The translations under genes and the position numbers were made by a program. From NCBI GenBank assembly GCA_001599715.1, contig BCHU01000005.1, positions 620,001 through 684,000 on the forward strand: DNA of 64,000 nucleotides. The letters run 5' to 3'. Positions 1 to 12,130 of this stretch are shown piece by piece. The first letter of the stretch is position 1. Every line of letters begins with the position of its first letter. The notes below the pieces were generated by a model, which was not told where the DNA came from, ran no database searches, and saw only the letters and a program-made list of their open reading frames with translations. The stretch comes from Phaeotremella fagi (lineage: Eukaryota > Basidiomycota > Tremellomycetes > Tremellales > Phaeotremellaceae).

Positions 1-2
1 AT

Positions 3-1300
3 TCAACTAAATTCAATCTTGAGAAACATTCTTACACACCTCGTGAATTCACTGAGAACGACGTTATCATCAAGATTGAATGTTGTGGTATCTGTGGTAG
101 TGATCTCCATACCAGTGAGTCTCTACTCTTCCTTGCATTCAATCGATGATTGACTAAACCTATCCGCAGTAACTTGTGGTTGGAGGAAACACGATCAATT
201 CCCAGCTATTGTTGGTCATGAAATTATTGGTCAGGTTGTTAGAGCCGGTAAAAACACTGAACATTCTGTTGGTGACCGTGTTGGTTTCGGTGCTCAATGT
301 GGTTCATGTAAGGAATGTGAGCCATGTAAAGCCGGTTTGGAACAATAGTGAGTGAATTTATTTCGAGATTAGAATTCGTACTGATAGAGTCATCATTTAA
401 TTTAGCTGCGCTAGAGGTATGAGTGGTACTTATCAAGGTAAAAATGGTAGTACCATCCAACCATTCAACCAAGGTGGTTATGCAGATTACTGTAAGTTTA
501 TAAGCTTGGCCTTTGTACTGCTTGATACTGATAGATATAACTATAGTCCAAGGTGATGGTCATTTCGCCGTTAAGATTCCAGATGAATTGGAAAGTACCG
601 TCGCAGCTCCAATGTTGTGTGCCGGTGGTATGTTACCTCCTATCAAAGGTCGAAAGACGTTCACTTACAGTACTACCCACAGTCACCGTTTTCGCTCCTC
701 TCAAACACTACAACGCTGGACCCGGTAAAAAAGTCGGTATAGTCGGTATCGGTGGTCTAGGACATCTTGCAGTGGTAAGTGAATCAAGAATTCCTACCAT
801 GTATTGGCCCAAAAACTCATATCTTGTCTGGATAGCAATTCGCCGCAGCCCTAGGAGCCGACGTCTACGCCATCTCACATTCCGCCTCCAAAAAATCCGA
901 CGCTGAGAAACTAGGTGCCAAAGGATTCTTAACTACCAAAGATCCCTCCGAAGCCCTAAAAACCCATAAAGGATTCTTCGATATAATCTTATCAACAACT
1001 TTCCAACCTGACATGCCACTTGAATCTCTTTACATGCAACTACTAGCTCCAAGGGGTAACATGATCGTTGTTGGTTTACCTGATGAAGGTTTCCCTCATC
1101 TTTCACCTTGGACTCTTTTGGGTAAGAGTTTGACTGGAAGTTTGATTGGTAGTCCGGTGGAGATTAAGGAGATGTTTGCAGTTGCTGCTAAACATGGTGT
1201 TAAGTCTTGGGTTGAAACTAGACCTATGGAGGAGGCTACTCGGGCTGTTCAGGATATGCATGAGGGAAAGGCTAGATTCAGATATGTCTTGGTTAATTAG
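3..1300 (+). CDS. Zinc-dependent alcohol dehydrogenase, ADH6/cinnamyl-alcohol type (5' partial)
   Basis: The reading frame is open from base 3, so the 5' end lies outside the window. Spliced exons give a medium-chain dehydrogenase. The catalytic zinc region reads CCGICGSDLH followed by a GHE motif. The structural zinc lobe has four cysteines (CGSCKECEPC then EQYC). The cofactor fold shows GIGGLGH. This arrangement, with the C-terminal RFRYVLVN ending at TAG 1298-1300, is that of the NADP-dependent ADH6/ADH7 and cinnamyl alcohol dehydrogenase group, which reduces medium-chain and aromatic aldehydes in the cytosol. Introns follow the codons for DLHT (about 116-168), the GLEQ region (about 348-405) and others of similar size. 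The exact substrate cannot be told from sequence. The next gene, VMS1, converges on its 3' end. Confidence 0.9.
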
Positions 1301-1505
1301 ACAAGGTCGGGTGGTGTTGTTTGGTGAACGTTATAGAGTAATATACATATAGAGTGATAGAATTATAGAGTTATAGAATCAGTTGTGCTTGAAATGTATC
1401 GAGTTTGTCCAATCATCTTAATGAAGCACATCTTTATTAGAATTTCATTGTAATCATCTACTGCATCACATTACATTGCATTACAACCCCGCCACTCGCG
1501 AGACA

Positions 1506-3578
1506 TCATTTGAACCTCGCTTCAGCAGCCCTAGCCCTCCTTTCCCTCTCAATCTTAGCTCTCATCTCAGCACTCAACCCAGCTAACCCAGTCTCCCCAC
1601 CGATCCTACCACCAAGTTTCTGTGGTCCACCAACTGGTCCAGCTACATTCGTAACACTCCCAACAGGAACGGTTTCAACCTCCCCCTCCCCATCCACCTC
1701 CGCACGAGCTTTCTCCCGTTCCTTCAATTTCTCCTTCAACCCTTTCCGTCTCTCCAACTTCTTCTTCTCCTGCTCAGCCTCAGCCTCTTCACTAAGTCCA
1801 CTAGGTACCCTCGCATCTTTCACCCAATCATACCAATCAGGATGATCAAACGCGCACCGTCTATAAACGTTACGAACGTTTTTACTGGTTGCCATCTCGT
1901 AGATTTTTTTACCGTTCTCCAACGTCGTCGTTGGATCGAATTTGATTTCTTCGATTAACCATTTAACGATTTCTCCTTGATTCGACGTTGTTGCTATTAA
2001 CAGAATATTTTCTTTCTGGTCGTGTAGGAACTCTTCTTGCCATTTCTGGTAGAAGGGTTTCAAAGGTTCTAAACGCCCTTTACGGATCATGTCCTCTAAT
2101 CTACGTCTTCTGTCTAACTTAGCTTCTTCTTCTGGTGAGAGTTTTGGTATAGATGGGGTTGGGGGTGGGACTACTTGTTGAATTGGCTTTGGTATGACCC
2201 TTTTGGGTTGAAGCGAAGCTATATAAGCCTCGTCTTGAGCTTGTAAATCTTCTTCTGAAAAGTGTGAAACCTTAACTCTAGTGAGTTCATGCCAACAACG
2301 TAGAAGTTCCGTTATAGTCTATAAGAATGAGTTAGTTCAACCTAAACGAATCAAATCAGAAACACAAATCAAAACCTACCGGTCGCCGCGTTGGGAATGG
2401 AAACACTCTTATCCTCTCATCAGTCTTATCAATAACTGCACCTTCATAGCCCCAGAAAGATTTTTTACCATGTGTACTGGCTCTAACGAATATTCTTTCT
2501 GAAAGTTGAATATCCTCTGACCAATCCAACATCAAAGCTCTGATTTCATCTTGTAATGCTTGTTCACCGTATCGACGTAACATCGCACCTGCTGACACAG
2601 CTTTCGATTTGGCGTTATCGTTGAGTGCTTGAGATCCACCTTGTTTCTTACGTGCTAGCGTTTATGGTCAGTTGACTGTTTTTAGAACAAGTCGGGCAAC
2701 TCACTCGTGTACCTGTGAAAAGCTTTATGTCGAATGACTCTCACTTCACCCGCACCTTTGACATCTTGCTTTTCGTTTTTACCCCTGTTCCGTATCCCAA
2801 TAACCAATCCAGTGAAATGACCACCAGCAACCGCTAGTAAAGTGATTCTTCTTTCTTCACCTTCATCCTCGATACTGGAAGGAAGCTGCATTCTTCCCAA
2901 CTCACTTAAATAATCATTAGCAGTTTGGAAAGACGATGGGAACAACGCTCGATATACTCCGAATTGTGTTTCTTTGGGTATCCCAAGATCTTTAATTTCG
3001 TTTGTCGGTGAAAACCAAATGATCGCAGTTCGTAAATGAGCTCTTCGAGTTCTATCGGCAATTTCAGCTTCTTCATCTGAAGAATTAACTTCGTTTGAAT
3101 GTTCCTTTGGTTTTCCCAAGTTTTGCGATAAGAGTTTGGTAACTTTGTTAACACCGTTTGAGGTTGATGTGGATTGTGATTTCCCATCGAATTTATCGTT
3201 ATCATCACCGTCGTCTGATTCGGATGAGCTACTGGAAGCTGAACCAGAGATCGATGAAACTCCTTCGACCAATTCATCGAATTCTTCTAGATTGGTTGTG
3301 GGTTTCCCGCGAAGTTTGGCTTTGACGTTGTAACGATGCCAATCTGATTTGAAATGGTGTCTCTGATCTTCTATTGATTCGAAGGATGTATTGGGACATG
3401 TTTGACAGGATAACGAGGATTGATTTGGGGTTGGGGTTGGGGTTGAGGTGGATGGTGTTGGGTTGTCATTCTGTTCTTTTGATTCTAGGGAGATCGCTTG
3501 GATTGACCTAACTGATAAAGAGGAGAGAAGGGTTGGGGGGATGTTGTAGACGTTTATACCGCGATTTAGGATCGACAT
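1506..3578 (-). CDS. VMS1: Vms1/ANKZF1 peptidyl-tRNA hydrolase of ribosome quality control
   Basis: Three exons join into one protein. An N-terminal C2H2 zinc finger (Cys58, Cys61, His75, His81) precedes an acidic Ser-rich linker and a VLRF1 domain with GGHFTG. After a 50-nt intron (2655-2704) the frame continues TRKKQGGSQ, so the catalytic Gln of the family is residue 300. A second intron (about 2316-2380) leads into an exon with an ankyrin-like stretch, a Lys/Arg/Glu-rich coil and a VIM-like tail (KIERERRARAAEARFK). Vms1 cleaves peptidyl-tRNA on stalled 60S ribosomes, releasing nascent chains, and the tail would bind Cdc48/p97. It starts at the first Met (ATG complement 3576-3578) and is divergent from CAM1 across 264 bp. 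Domain order and the Gln make the call secure; residue numbers depend on the first intron. Confidence 0.9.
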
Positions 3579-3737
3579 GGGGATAGGATGGGATGGTGAG
3601 AGCCAGGATAGATATTCAGATGATTGATAATTTACCTGCTTTGGCTTCGACTTTTTACAACGCTTGGTCGCTTACGTCATCCATCTTACCTATAAATGTT
3701 TGATGTCAGGCTCACTTTTCAGTTGGTGCATTGACGC

Positions 3738-3769
3738 GACAACCACCACCACCACCACCACCACCAGAT
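3738..3769 (+). repeat. ACC microsatellite in the CAM1 leader
   Basis: A perfect run of ACC triplets lies about 80 bp upstream of the calmodulin ATG, probably in its promoter or 5' leader. It is not in a recognised coding frame. Confidence 0.8.
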
Positions 3770-3842
3770 AGATGGAGCATTCCTTCTTCTTCTTTAATTT
3801 ATGTATAACAATACCATACACCATCTATAAACTACTATCATA

Positions 3843-5351
3843 ATGGCTGAACAACTCGTAAGTTAAGACCCACTTCATCCTCTCCTGTCCATGTACAACA
3901 AAATCACCTCTCCATTCGCAAATCATCTGAGTAGAGCTGTGCGGGTGGATCAATCGATGATGAATACTGATACAATACTCATTTCACCTTCTTTTAGACA
4001 AAAGGTTAGTCTGAACCAACATGACAAGCAATGTAATCAATAACACTACTAACTATTCACTCCTCTTGTTAAACAGAACAAATCGCTGGTGAGTAAATCT
4101 CATTTCAACGTTGTGGAAAACACATTCGAAGCTGTGCTAATTTCTCAATAGAATTCAAAGAAGCTTTCACTCTTTTCGATAAGGGTATGTAAAAGATTTA
4201 TCAATCACGTTGATAGGGATATACAAAGATTGACGTTGAATTTAATACAGATGGCGATGGAACTATCACAACCAAGGAACTTGGTACTGTCATGAGATCA
4301 CTTGGTCAGAATCCCACTCAAGCTGAACTTGAGGATATGATCAATGAAGTAGGTGTTTCTTTCGAGTTTATCTTTCAACTTTATCACAATCCACATCCAT
4401 ATCCATACCAACCTCATTCAAACTATACGGCATAGCTTCACTTGTTTTTCTCCACTGTCTGTGTTGTGGGGAATATGAAAACTGATCACTCTTTACAGGT
4501 TGACGCTGATGGAAACAACTCTATTGATTTTGGAGAGTTCTTAAGTTTGATGAGCAGAAAGGTAAGTGCTTGAAGTATTTTTGGTAACAATTATCTAACC
4601 CATGGATTAGATGCAAGACACAGACTCCGAAGAGGAAATTCGTGAAGCTTTCAAGGTGAGTTTGGTTGATGTTGATAGGGGCTTCTTTATTCCTCTTGAG
4701 ACCGTGGGCGTTATCACTGGTGTGATGTCTTGAACCTATCGTCTTTGCGATGACGACCCTCGTCTTTGCGACTGGGATATGACATGTTCTCGTGGACTTA
4801 AATCCTTCCATCGATTTGATTGATTTCATTTCCCTCCTTCAACATACCCGTTCGGTGAAATTTCTGTATTTGGTCAACCCATTTTTCAGTTTACGCTTCT
4901 TTTCATCTTACAAGATTTACTTTCTGCTGAATTTGATTCTGTTACTTACATACTTCATTAGGTATTCGACAAAAACAACGACGGTCACATTTCGGCTGCT
5001 GAACTTAAACATGTCATGAGTGAGTTAGCTGTCTCTCTAAGAGTCAATGTCAACAGCTAACAGCCACATTAGCCAACTTGGGAGAAAAACTCTCAGATGC
5101 TGAGATCAGCGAGATGATCCGTGAAGCTGACAAGGATGGTGAGTCCTGTTACTGTTTACGATTGGTACAATCCCACTAACAACCATGCAGGTGACGGAAT
5201 GATCGACTGTAAGCTGCAAAAAGGTGTATTAGAGACATTAGCTGACAAGTATACTCTTAGATAACGAGTTCGTAAGCATGATGATGGCTAAGGTGGGTTT
5301 ATTCTGTCATAGAAACGATCGTGTCCATGCTGATTGAATAATCTACAGTAA
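3843..5351 (+). CDS. CAM1: Calmodulin, 12 exons
   Basis: Twelve exons (3843-3857, 3998-4004, 4077-4088, 4152-4184, 4251-4348, 4499-4561, 4611-4655, 4962-5019, 5073-5138, 5191-5208, 5261-5292, 5349-5351) splice to a protein of calmodulin length, about 149 residues, with four EF-hand loops. Each loop keeps acidic residues at positions 1, 3 and 12 (start DKDGDG, DADGNN, DKNNDG, DKDGDG). Calmodulin is the cytosolic calcium sensor that activates calcineurin and CaM kinases. Exon 2 has 7 nt and exon 3 has 12 nt. The last intron (5293-5348) separates the final Lys codon from TAA, so the last exon begins with the stop codon. Without that splice the frame would add unrelated residues, and the canonical MMMAK end supports the splice. 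Confidence 0.95.
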
Positions 5352-6207
5352 TCGTTACCAACCCTCTTTTCGTTGTTTTCTCGGGTTTCTTTCTGTGCTT
5401 TTTGATGAGAGATGAGGCTGGATGTCAGATAGGATGGGGAGGGGTGACGGGATGTTGGGAATTAAGTTGGTACGAAATGGATAGGACTCATATACGTGAA
5501 GAGCATATACGTGAAGAGCAAGCATGTAAACAGCTATCGTATACATCGTATGGAATCATAGCGCCACACGTTGTTAATTCCTAAACACCGCTTCCGAAGT
5601 GTTGTTTCAGGGGTGCGCCCTTGTGAGCACTACGTCATGAAGGGTAGGAAGTAATCAGCGCGTAAGAGGCGGCGGCAATTGGAAAAGCTTAACCAAGTGT
5701 TGGGCAATGGTGGATGTAGAGTGAGCAGATGTACATGGGTGCAGATGGAACACAGACAGGACAGATGTTAAGGAAATTAAAAGTAGGGTAGCGGCAATGG
5801 AAATGGAAATGGAAATGTTACGGAGAAAAGAAACAGCCAAGGGCAAGTGTGTAAGAGGCTTACGAGTAGCGTCTGTATCCTTAGTTGTATCCTTTCAATC
5901 AAAGGCGGGTCGATCCAGTTTGACAAAGTAAAAGCAAGTAAAAGGAATCGGTTCAACTGTAGAGAATAGAACTTCCCATCTCTTTCATCTACTTCCAACT
6001 AGAAATTTAGCATCTATTCACATTCACATTCATACTCGTGAGTATTGAGTTTGCGCTGAGGATCGGGATGAAACGATAGACCAAAGCTTCTGTTGTTTCA
6101 TTCATCCACTTTTTCTTTTCACACTTGACTGATTCCGTTCCGTCGATTCGATCTGACATCTACCTTTTTTTCAGATAAAACATCATCTTCATTTAAATAC
6201 ATATAAA
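5352..6207. other. Intergenic: CAM1 3' end and polyol dehydrogenase promoter
   Basis: No gene is seen. The region holds the probable CAM1 3' UTR, a 15-bp perfect tandem repeat at 5489-5518, a short run of GGAAAT units near 5797-5818, and pyrimidine-rich DNA running up to the ATG at 6208. Confidence 0.6.
5489..5518. repeat. Two tandem copies of a 15-bp unit
   Basis: The 15-mer catatacgtgaagag occurs twice back to back (5489-5503 and 5504-5518) downstream of CAM1. No function is assigned. Confidence 0.8.
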
Positions 6208-8028
6208 ATGGTTCAAGGTAACATGGAAGCTCTCTGGTATAACGCCGTAAGTTGTCGATCTATCATGAAAATGAAGAATTAGTGATATCGAACTGACCCT
6301 CGTCTTAGCCCAAAGATTTCACTTTTAAATCAGTCCCAATCCCAACCATCGGTCCTGAAGAATTATTACTCAAAGGTGAGTGTGTGTTTCCTGTCTGAGA
6401 TTGAAGTGGGGAGGAGATGTTATTTGGTGAACTGTCATACTGATAGTCGATTTAGTCACCATCTGTGGTGTTTGCGGTACCGATGTAAGTTCTCTTCTCT
6501 CTTATTCTCAGATGAACCCATATATTGATATATTGTTTTCCTTTTTAGGGCCACATCCACGAGGGTGAATTCATCTCCCAATTCCCACTTATTCCTGGTC
6601 ATGAAGCTATCGGTGTGATCGTTGAGATGGGTGATAAAGTTGAGGGTTTCTCTATTGGTGATAGAATCGCTGCTGATGTTGGACGTGAGTATTCTCTTGA
6701 GTTCATGTTGGGCTGTTACTGATAGACTTCCTTGCTTTTCATAGAAACTTGTAAGTTGCCTTTCTTGGCTTTATCTTTGATTTCTTCGATGCGAATGATA
6801 AATTGAAACCTTTTTAGGTGGCGCTTGTTACTACTGTCGTAAAGGTGACACACTTCTTTGTGAACACTTCGGTGCAGCTGGTGTAACCATGCCAGGTGGT
6901 TTCGCCGAGTACATCAAATAGTGAGTCAATCCCAAACCCTCTCACAAAATCACTAACAAAAACCCTTGAAGCCACTATTCTAAATGTTACAAAATCAAAA
7001 ACCTCACCGACGAAGAGGCAACACTTCTTGAACCAGCTTCATGCGCTATTCACGGTATGGACAAAATCAAGATGCCCTTCGGTTCTACTGTCCTTTTGAT
7101 CGGTGCCGGTCCAACTGGTTTGATCCTTGCTCAATTACTCAAGATGGGTGGTGCTTCCAAAGTCGTCATTGCTGCTAACAAAGGTATGTCCAGTCTCACC
7201 GGATCAGAGTGATCAGGGAACGTAATATTGATTATGGCGACAAGGTATCAAAATGGATCTCGCAAGAAAAGTTGATGCTGCCGATGTCTACATTGATCTT
7301 GAGAGAGATAGAGAGGCTGCTAAGGGTCAATGGGAACAGATTAAGAAGGATTATCCTTGTAAGTGATTGCACTTTTCTTCTGCTTTTTCTTTGGAGGATG
7401 TTGTGGCTGACATGCTTTTCAGACGGTTTCGACGTCGTTGCTGAATGTACTGGTGTTGAATCTATCGTTAACGATGCTATCAACTACGTTTCTCGTGGTA
7501 TGTTGTTTCGTTTTCCTTATTTTATGGATCGATGTTGACGAAATGTGTTCTAGGTGGAACCCTCCTCGTTGTATGTTTATCAATGACATTTTGTTGAATT
7601 GCAAATCTGACCCTTGTTTAGTACGGTGTTTACGAAAACAAAGCTCGTGTTTCATGGCCACCATCCAAGATTTTCGGTGACGAAATCAGGTAAGTCATCT
7701 TTAATAATAGTCGGTAAATGTAATAACTTGGACACAGAATCATTGGTTCATTCTCTCAAACTTATTGTTTCCCCCGTGCCATCGAACTCCTCGACTCTGG
7801 AAAGGTATGTCGTCAAACAATCTGCAAGGATCGATACTGATAGTGATCATTTAGATCAACGTCAAAGGAATGGTTACTGATGTCTTTGAGCTTAAAGACT
7901 ACCAGTGAGTAGATAACCTGCTTCGATGAAGAATCATCAAGCTAACATGAGATTTAAGGCTTGCATTGGATAAAATGAACTCTCGTCAAGCTTTGAAGAT
8001 CGCTGTGCGACCTCCACAAAAGAAGTAG
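6208..8028 (+). CDS. NAD(P)-dependent polyol dehydrogenase, D-arabinitol dehydrogenase-like
   Basis: About ten exons give a medium-chain zinc dehydrogenase of roughly 360 residues. It keeps the catalytic zinc site (CGVCGTDGH, then GHE), the structural zinc lobe (CGACYYC followed by LLC), a Rossmann turn GAGPTG and the [11 protein letters not shown] segment typical of sorbitol/arabinitol dehydrogenases. The C-terminal part (GSFSQ, then [17 protein letters not shown]) is closest in my memory to rust-fungus ARD1, a D-arabinitol dehydrogenase. It would interconvert a polyol and a ketose in the cytosol, for carbon storage or stress tolerance. The ATG follows an A-rich leader (atataaaatg), and TAG is at 8026-8028. 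Xylitol or L-arabinitol dehydrogenase are alternatives, so the substrate is less certain than the family. Confidence 0.85.
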
Positions 8029-8328
8029 ATTTCCAAATTTGGACTCTGTTTGAGATTCGTTGTCTGGGGTTGATGGGGATGTCAGTTGTTGAATCGATAC
8101 TGTTTCGAGGTGTAGCTTGTGATTGAAATTGAACATGTATCGATGGTCTCCTATTTTCAGTTGTGGTTCAAGGTGCCACTTTTGACTCAGTGTGGCTAAA
8201 GATGAAACAACGTTGAATGACTTTCTACTCACTATTACTTACTCGGACTTGTTTACTATCTTTCATCTTTTTTCTTTCTTCTACTTATTAGAATTTTTAA
8301 CAGTTTACCTATTACTGAACTCAACATA

Positions 8329-11300
8329 ATGGATATCCTAAATAGATTCAACCCATTCGCAAATACTCGCCATCATTCAAACTCCAACTCCAACTCGAGC
8401 TCCCATCGATCTTCCAGAAAAAGTAAAGAGGTTCACCGACTTTCTACGGGGTACGACGAGAACACTGATCATTTCGCCTCTCATTTCAGTTCTGAACAAA
8501 CAAGACCACCAAGTCGCACTGGTACGTAGCCTTCGATGAAAAAGAAAACATCGAACTAACCAAACAACAGCGTACACACCTGCCCCAACTCCAACTCCCA
8601 AACATCAAAGAACTCCTTCTATCTTACGTTCACTAGCTCATCATCCTTCCTTATCAGCTCTCAAATCTCGTTCTAAAAAACGTTCAAACAGAGCTAAATC
8701 CCCTCCGCCACCTCTACCACTCTCATTCAACCCACATGATCAAATCAGCTCAACACCGTTCTTCGGTCGACCTATCGAAAGTCCATTGGAATCTCCGTTG
8801 TTCCATAAACATTCACCCAATAAATCACAGGTTCTTGGTAACGGTGATAGAAATAGTGTTAGGTTATCTCAATCGGTTCCTGAAGATCTACGATCTAGCT
8901 CTGAAGATCAAGCTCAAATTCAAGAGGACGAACATTCTGACATCCATTCTGAATGTTCGGATAATGATCCTTACCCACCGATCCCTTCTCCGTTACGTTC
9001 TCAACGTCAGCATCAGAGACATTCACATTCTGCTAAAAGGAAACCGGCTCCTAAACCTTCACCAAAAACTTTAGCTGCTGTTGCTTCCAATGAAAGAATC
9101 TCTACACCGGATAGTGTTCGAATGACAATGTGTTTCGAGGTTCAGATTGATAGTCCCAGCAGAAATCGAATTGATCGGTCTCAATCTTCACAAAGAGAAC
9201 GAGGTGGTGGGTTCTCTTCTGACTAACACATATGGTATAGCTTTTGCTAACATTTTGCCTACTTTTAGGTCATTTATCACCACCACCTCGTCTTAATCTT
9301 AGTTCAAGTCTTGGACCGCTCGGAGGTCCAACTCATCGTTCAAGATCCCCTAAAAGTTCTTTACCAGTACCAGATATGAGACGTGGTGACGGTATCTCAC
9401 ATCAAATTTCTTCTCAGTACCTAGAATTTTCAGCTAGTGATTTCGAAGCTATCGAGAATTCAGTTGCTACGGACACCACTGGACTTGATATCCTCGTTCC
9501 ATCGCAGGAGTTACCTTTAGGTACACCTGGTGGTAAGAAAGCTGATTTGAGAAGAGGCGTTTTCGTTGATGGTCAAAGATCAGAGAAAGGAGGTGGGTGC
9601 TCTTAAAACCTCGTAGCTAACCATTTTAGCTACCCGTTTCTTTTCTCGTGATATGTATGAGACCAAACCCATCTCCACCCCTTCTGAAGGTAATTCCCCC
9701 TCCCCAAAGAGACATGAATCAACTCCTCCAACACATACTTCCAAAATCCGCTCTGCTTCACCGTTTGAAGTGAAATTCTCACCTCACGTCGTCAAACGAA
9801 TGTCACTGGAGGCTTTCGGTACACCCATCGCACCACTGTCTCCTGATCGGGAAAAAGAAACTCTCGAAGAGTCGACATGGGGTATGGCGGGCATGTTGGA
9901 AGATGAAAGTGAGATTTATGCGACTGTTCTTTCAACTATCCGAGAATCCCCTTCTTCAGGTCCTAGCTTTAAAGAATCCTCTACTGAACGTCCTTTATTG
10001 ACCGATAACAGTTATGGGGGGATGTCAGCAAATACTGAAGGTTCCAAAATGGTTGATTTCGCCCAGCGCGAAAGCGAGTTGATGGAGACTCATGAAGCTG
10101 AGAAAGAGGAGATAAAGATGTTACATGATCAGGTCATTTCCCAACGACAGATTGAATATGAAGAGGAGATGAAGAGATTGAATGATCGTCTTTCCGAACG
10201 ACAGATTGAGTTTGAAGATGAAAAAAGAAAGAATATCACGTTGGAAGCCGAAACTGAAGAGCTTCGAAGAGGTGAGTTTTCATTTGCCAGCCTTTGTTTT
10301 GACTGATGATTTTTAGATCTGACGACTGCTCGATCAGCTTACGCGGAAAACGAAGAATTCCTCCAAGTACTCAAAACAGCCCATGACCTGCTTGCAGAGC
10401 AGTGCTCGAATCTGGAGGAAGAGAAGGCGGAACTCTGTTTTGAACGATTGGAGGATGCTAAAACTCTGGTCAAATCACAAGACGACTATCAACATCTCTT
10501 GAAGGAGAGGAACCAACTCGAATTGAATGTTCGGGAAATGAACAAGGACAGTCTGGACAAAGATCTGTTGATCCTGGAACTGCAAGACAAGGTTTCGACC
10601 AAGACTTTCCAGGTTGATGAATTGGAAGTTGAGATGGCTGGGTTGAAGAAGGAGATTGAGGGTTTGGAACTGGGTTTGAAAGATGCCGAGAATAATTTAG
10701 CTCAGTTGGAGGACGAAAGACAATTATGGGAGATACGTGAAGAGGTCAGTTGTTTGTTGAACAAGGCACAAGAACTGACCATGTCCTAGCTTACCGTCAG
10801 CATGAACCAACAAGATCTCACCGACAATTTAACCGAACGATTGGCCGATGCACAAGATCTAGTCAAAGCTCTTCAAACCGACATTGACACTCTCAGTTCT
10901 TCCCTCTCTCGCAAAACCGCTGTTTCTGTTGATCAAGAACAGGAGATTTGTGAATTACGAGAAGCGATTAACGCCACCGAAGAGAATTTAGTCAATACCA
11001 CCGAAAAACTCACTAAAAAAATTCGAGAGCTCGAGCGTGATCGCATTCAACTTGTTTCCGAAAATTCCGATCTCAAAAACTCAATCGCTAGTCAAGGAAA
11101 CGCTCTTACGAACGCCGTTGTCGAGTTGGAATTGGAGAAAGCTAAAGTTGAGGATACTGCTTCACGTCTTATTTCCTATCTGACCGAGATTAATCGATTG
11201 AAATTGGTTGAAGCTAATCTCAATGCTGAGATCAATGGATTGAAGAAAGAATCTTCTGATGGTGAATTTGAAAAGATCGAGATGGTAAAGAGAATACAGA

Positions 11301-11938
11301 AACTCGAGGAAGACAAAGAAATGTTGAACGTTGCTTTGGAGAGTAAACAATTGGAATTGACTTTGGTTTCACGGAAAGGGAAAGATGGTGGTAGTGTACC
11401 TTATACACCGATGGGGAAAGTTGGTGATAGAAGCCGAATGACAATGTCAACTTCTGTACTTAGTGGTGGACGTCAGCATCGAGTCAACGACGAATCAACA
11501 CCAGTACCTAAACGTCAACTTTCTCAATCTCAATACATCGGTGACAAGGGTATCAAGAAGAATGACAGAAGGGAATCAACAGTCTATATCGGTCCTTCAT
11601 CGAAACTAATTCAAAGTGCTTCAAATACCAGTGTTACCAGTAACAAATCATCGACGTCAGCTCTAGGTACTACCACCAAACACAACTCGATCTCAAGTTT
11701 GAAATCCGGATCACTTAGACGTTCAACTTCGATCAACAACATTTCAAGTGGTGTTGGTACGGTTTTGGCCAAATCGCCTATTAAAACTCAGAACGAGGTT
11801 AAGAAACCTGGAGGTGGAGCTACGTTGACTCGTCGTTCTAGTTTACCTGTTTTGGTTAAACGTGATTCTTCACTTTCGGTTGGGAGAACTGTTGAGAGGT
11901 TGGTAGAAGAGGAGGAGGAGGCTTCGGTTGGTTTGTAG
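8329..11938 (+). CDS. Large Ser/Pro-rich and coiled-coil protein of unknown function
   Basis: Six exons joined by introns near 8523-8570, 9211-9268, 9592-9628, 10271-10316 and 10746-10789 encode about 1,100 residues. The N-terminal third is disordered and Ser/Pro/His-rich with many basic patches. A short ordered stretch (SQYLEFSASDFEAIE) and a segment reading ATRFFSRDMYE follow. From about 10070 to 11350 there is near-continuous heptad-rich coiled coil rich in Glu, Leu and Lys. The last 190 residues are basic and Ser/Thr-rich with several R-R-S-S-type sites, ending in an acidic run (VEEEEEASVGL). This layout suits a cytoskeletal, spindle-pole or polarity scaffold, but I recognise no named family and assign none. 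Confidence 0.75.
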
Positions 11939-12130
11939 AGAATTTGGAGGGGTTTTCGGTTTTGGGTTTTCGTTCGATACTGCGTATACAGGTTAATTTG
12001 TAACTTGGTTTGGAATGGATATTGATTGTTCCCTGGAAGAGTTACATTGTATACATCCCGAGAATTGATACTATCAGCAATTTCAGATCCGTATCCATCC
12101 TGAAATGATCCTCTAGGACCACTATACATC

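Noticed and set aside
4656..4961. Intronic snoRNA in the long CAM1 intron
   Set aside because: A GATGA-like C box and CTGA D box are present, but they are too far apart and lack a terminal stem; a direct repeat (tcgtctttgcga twice) is the only clear structure.
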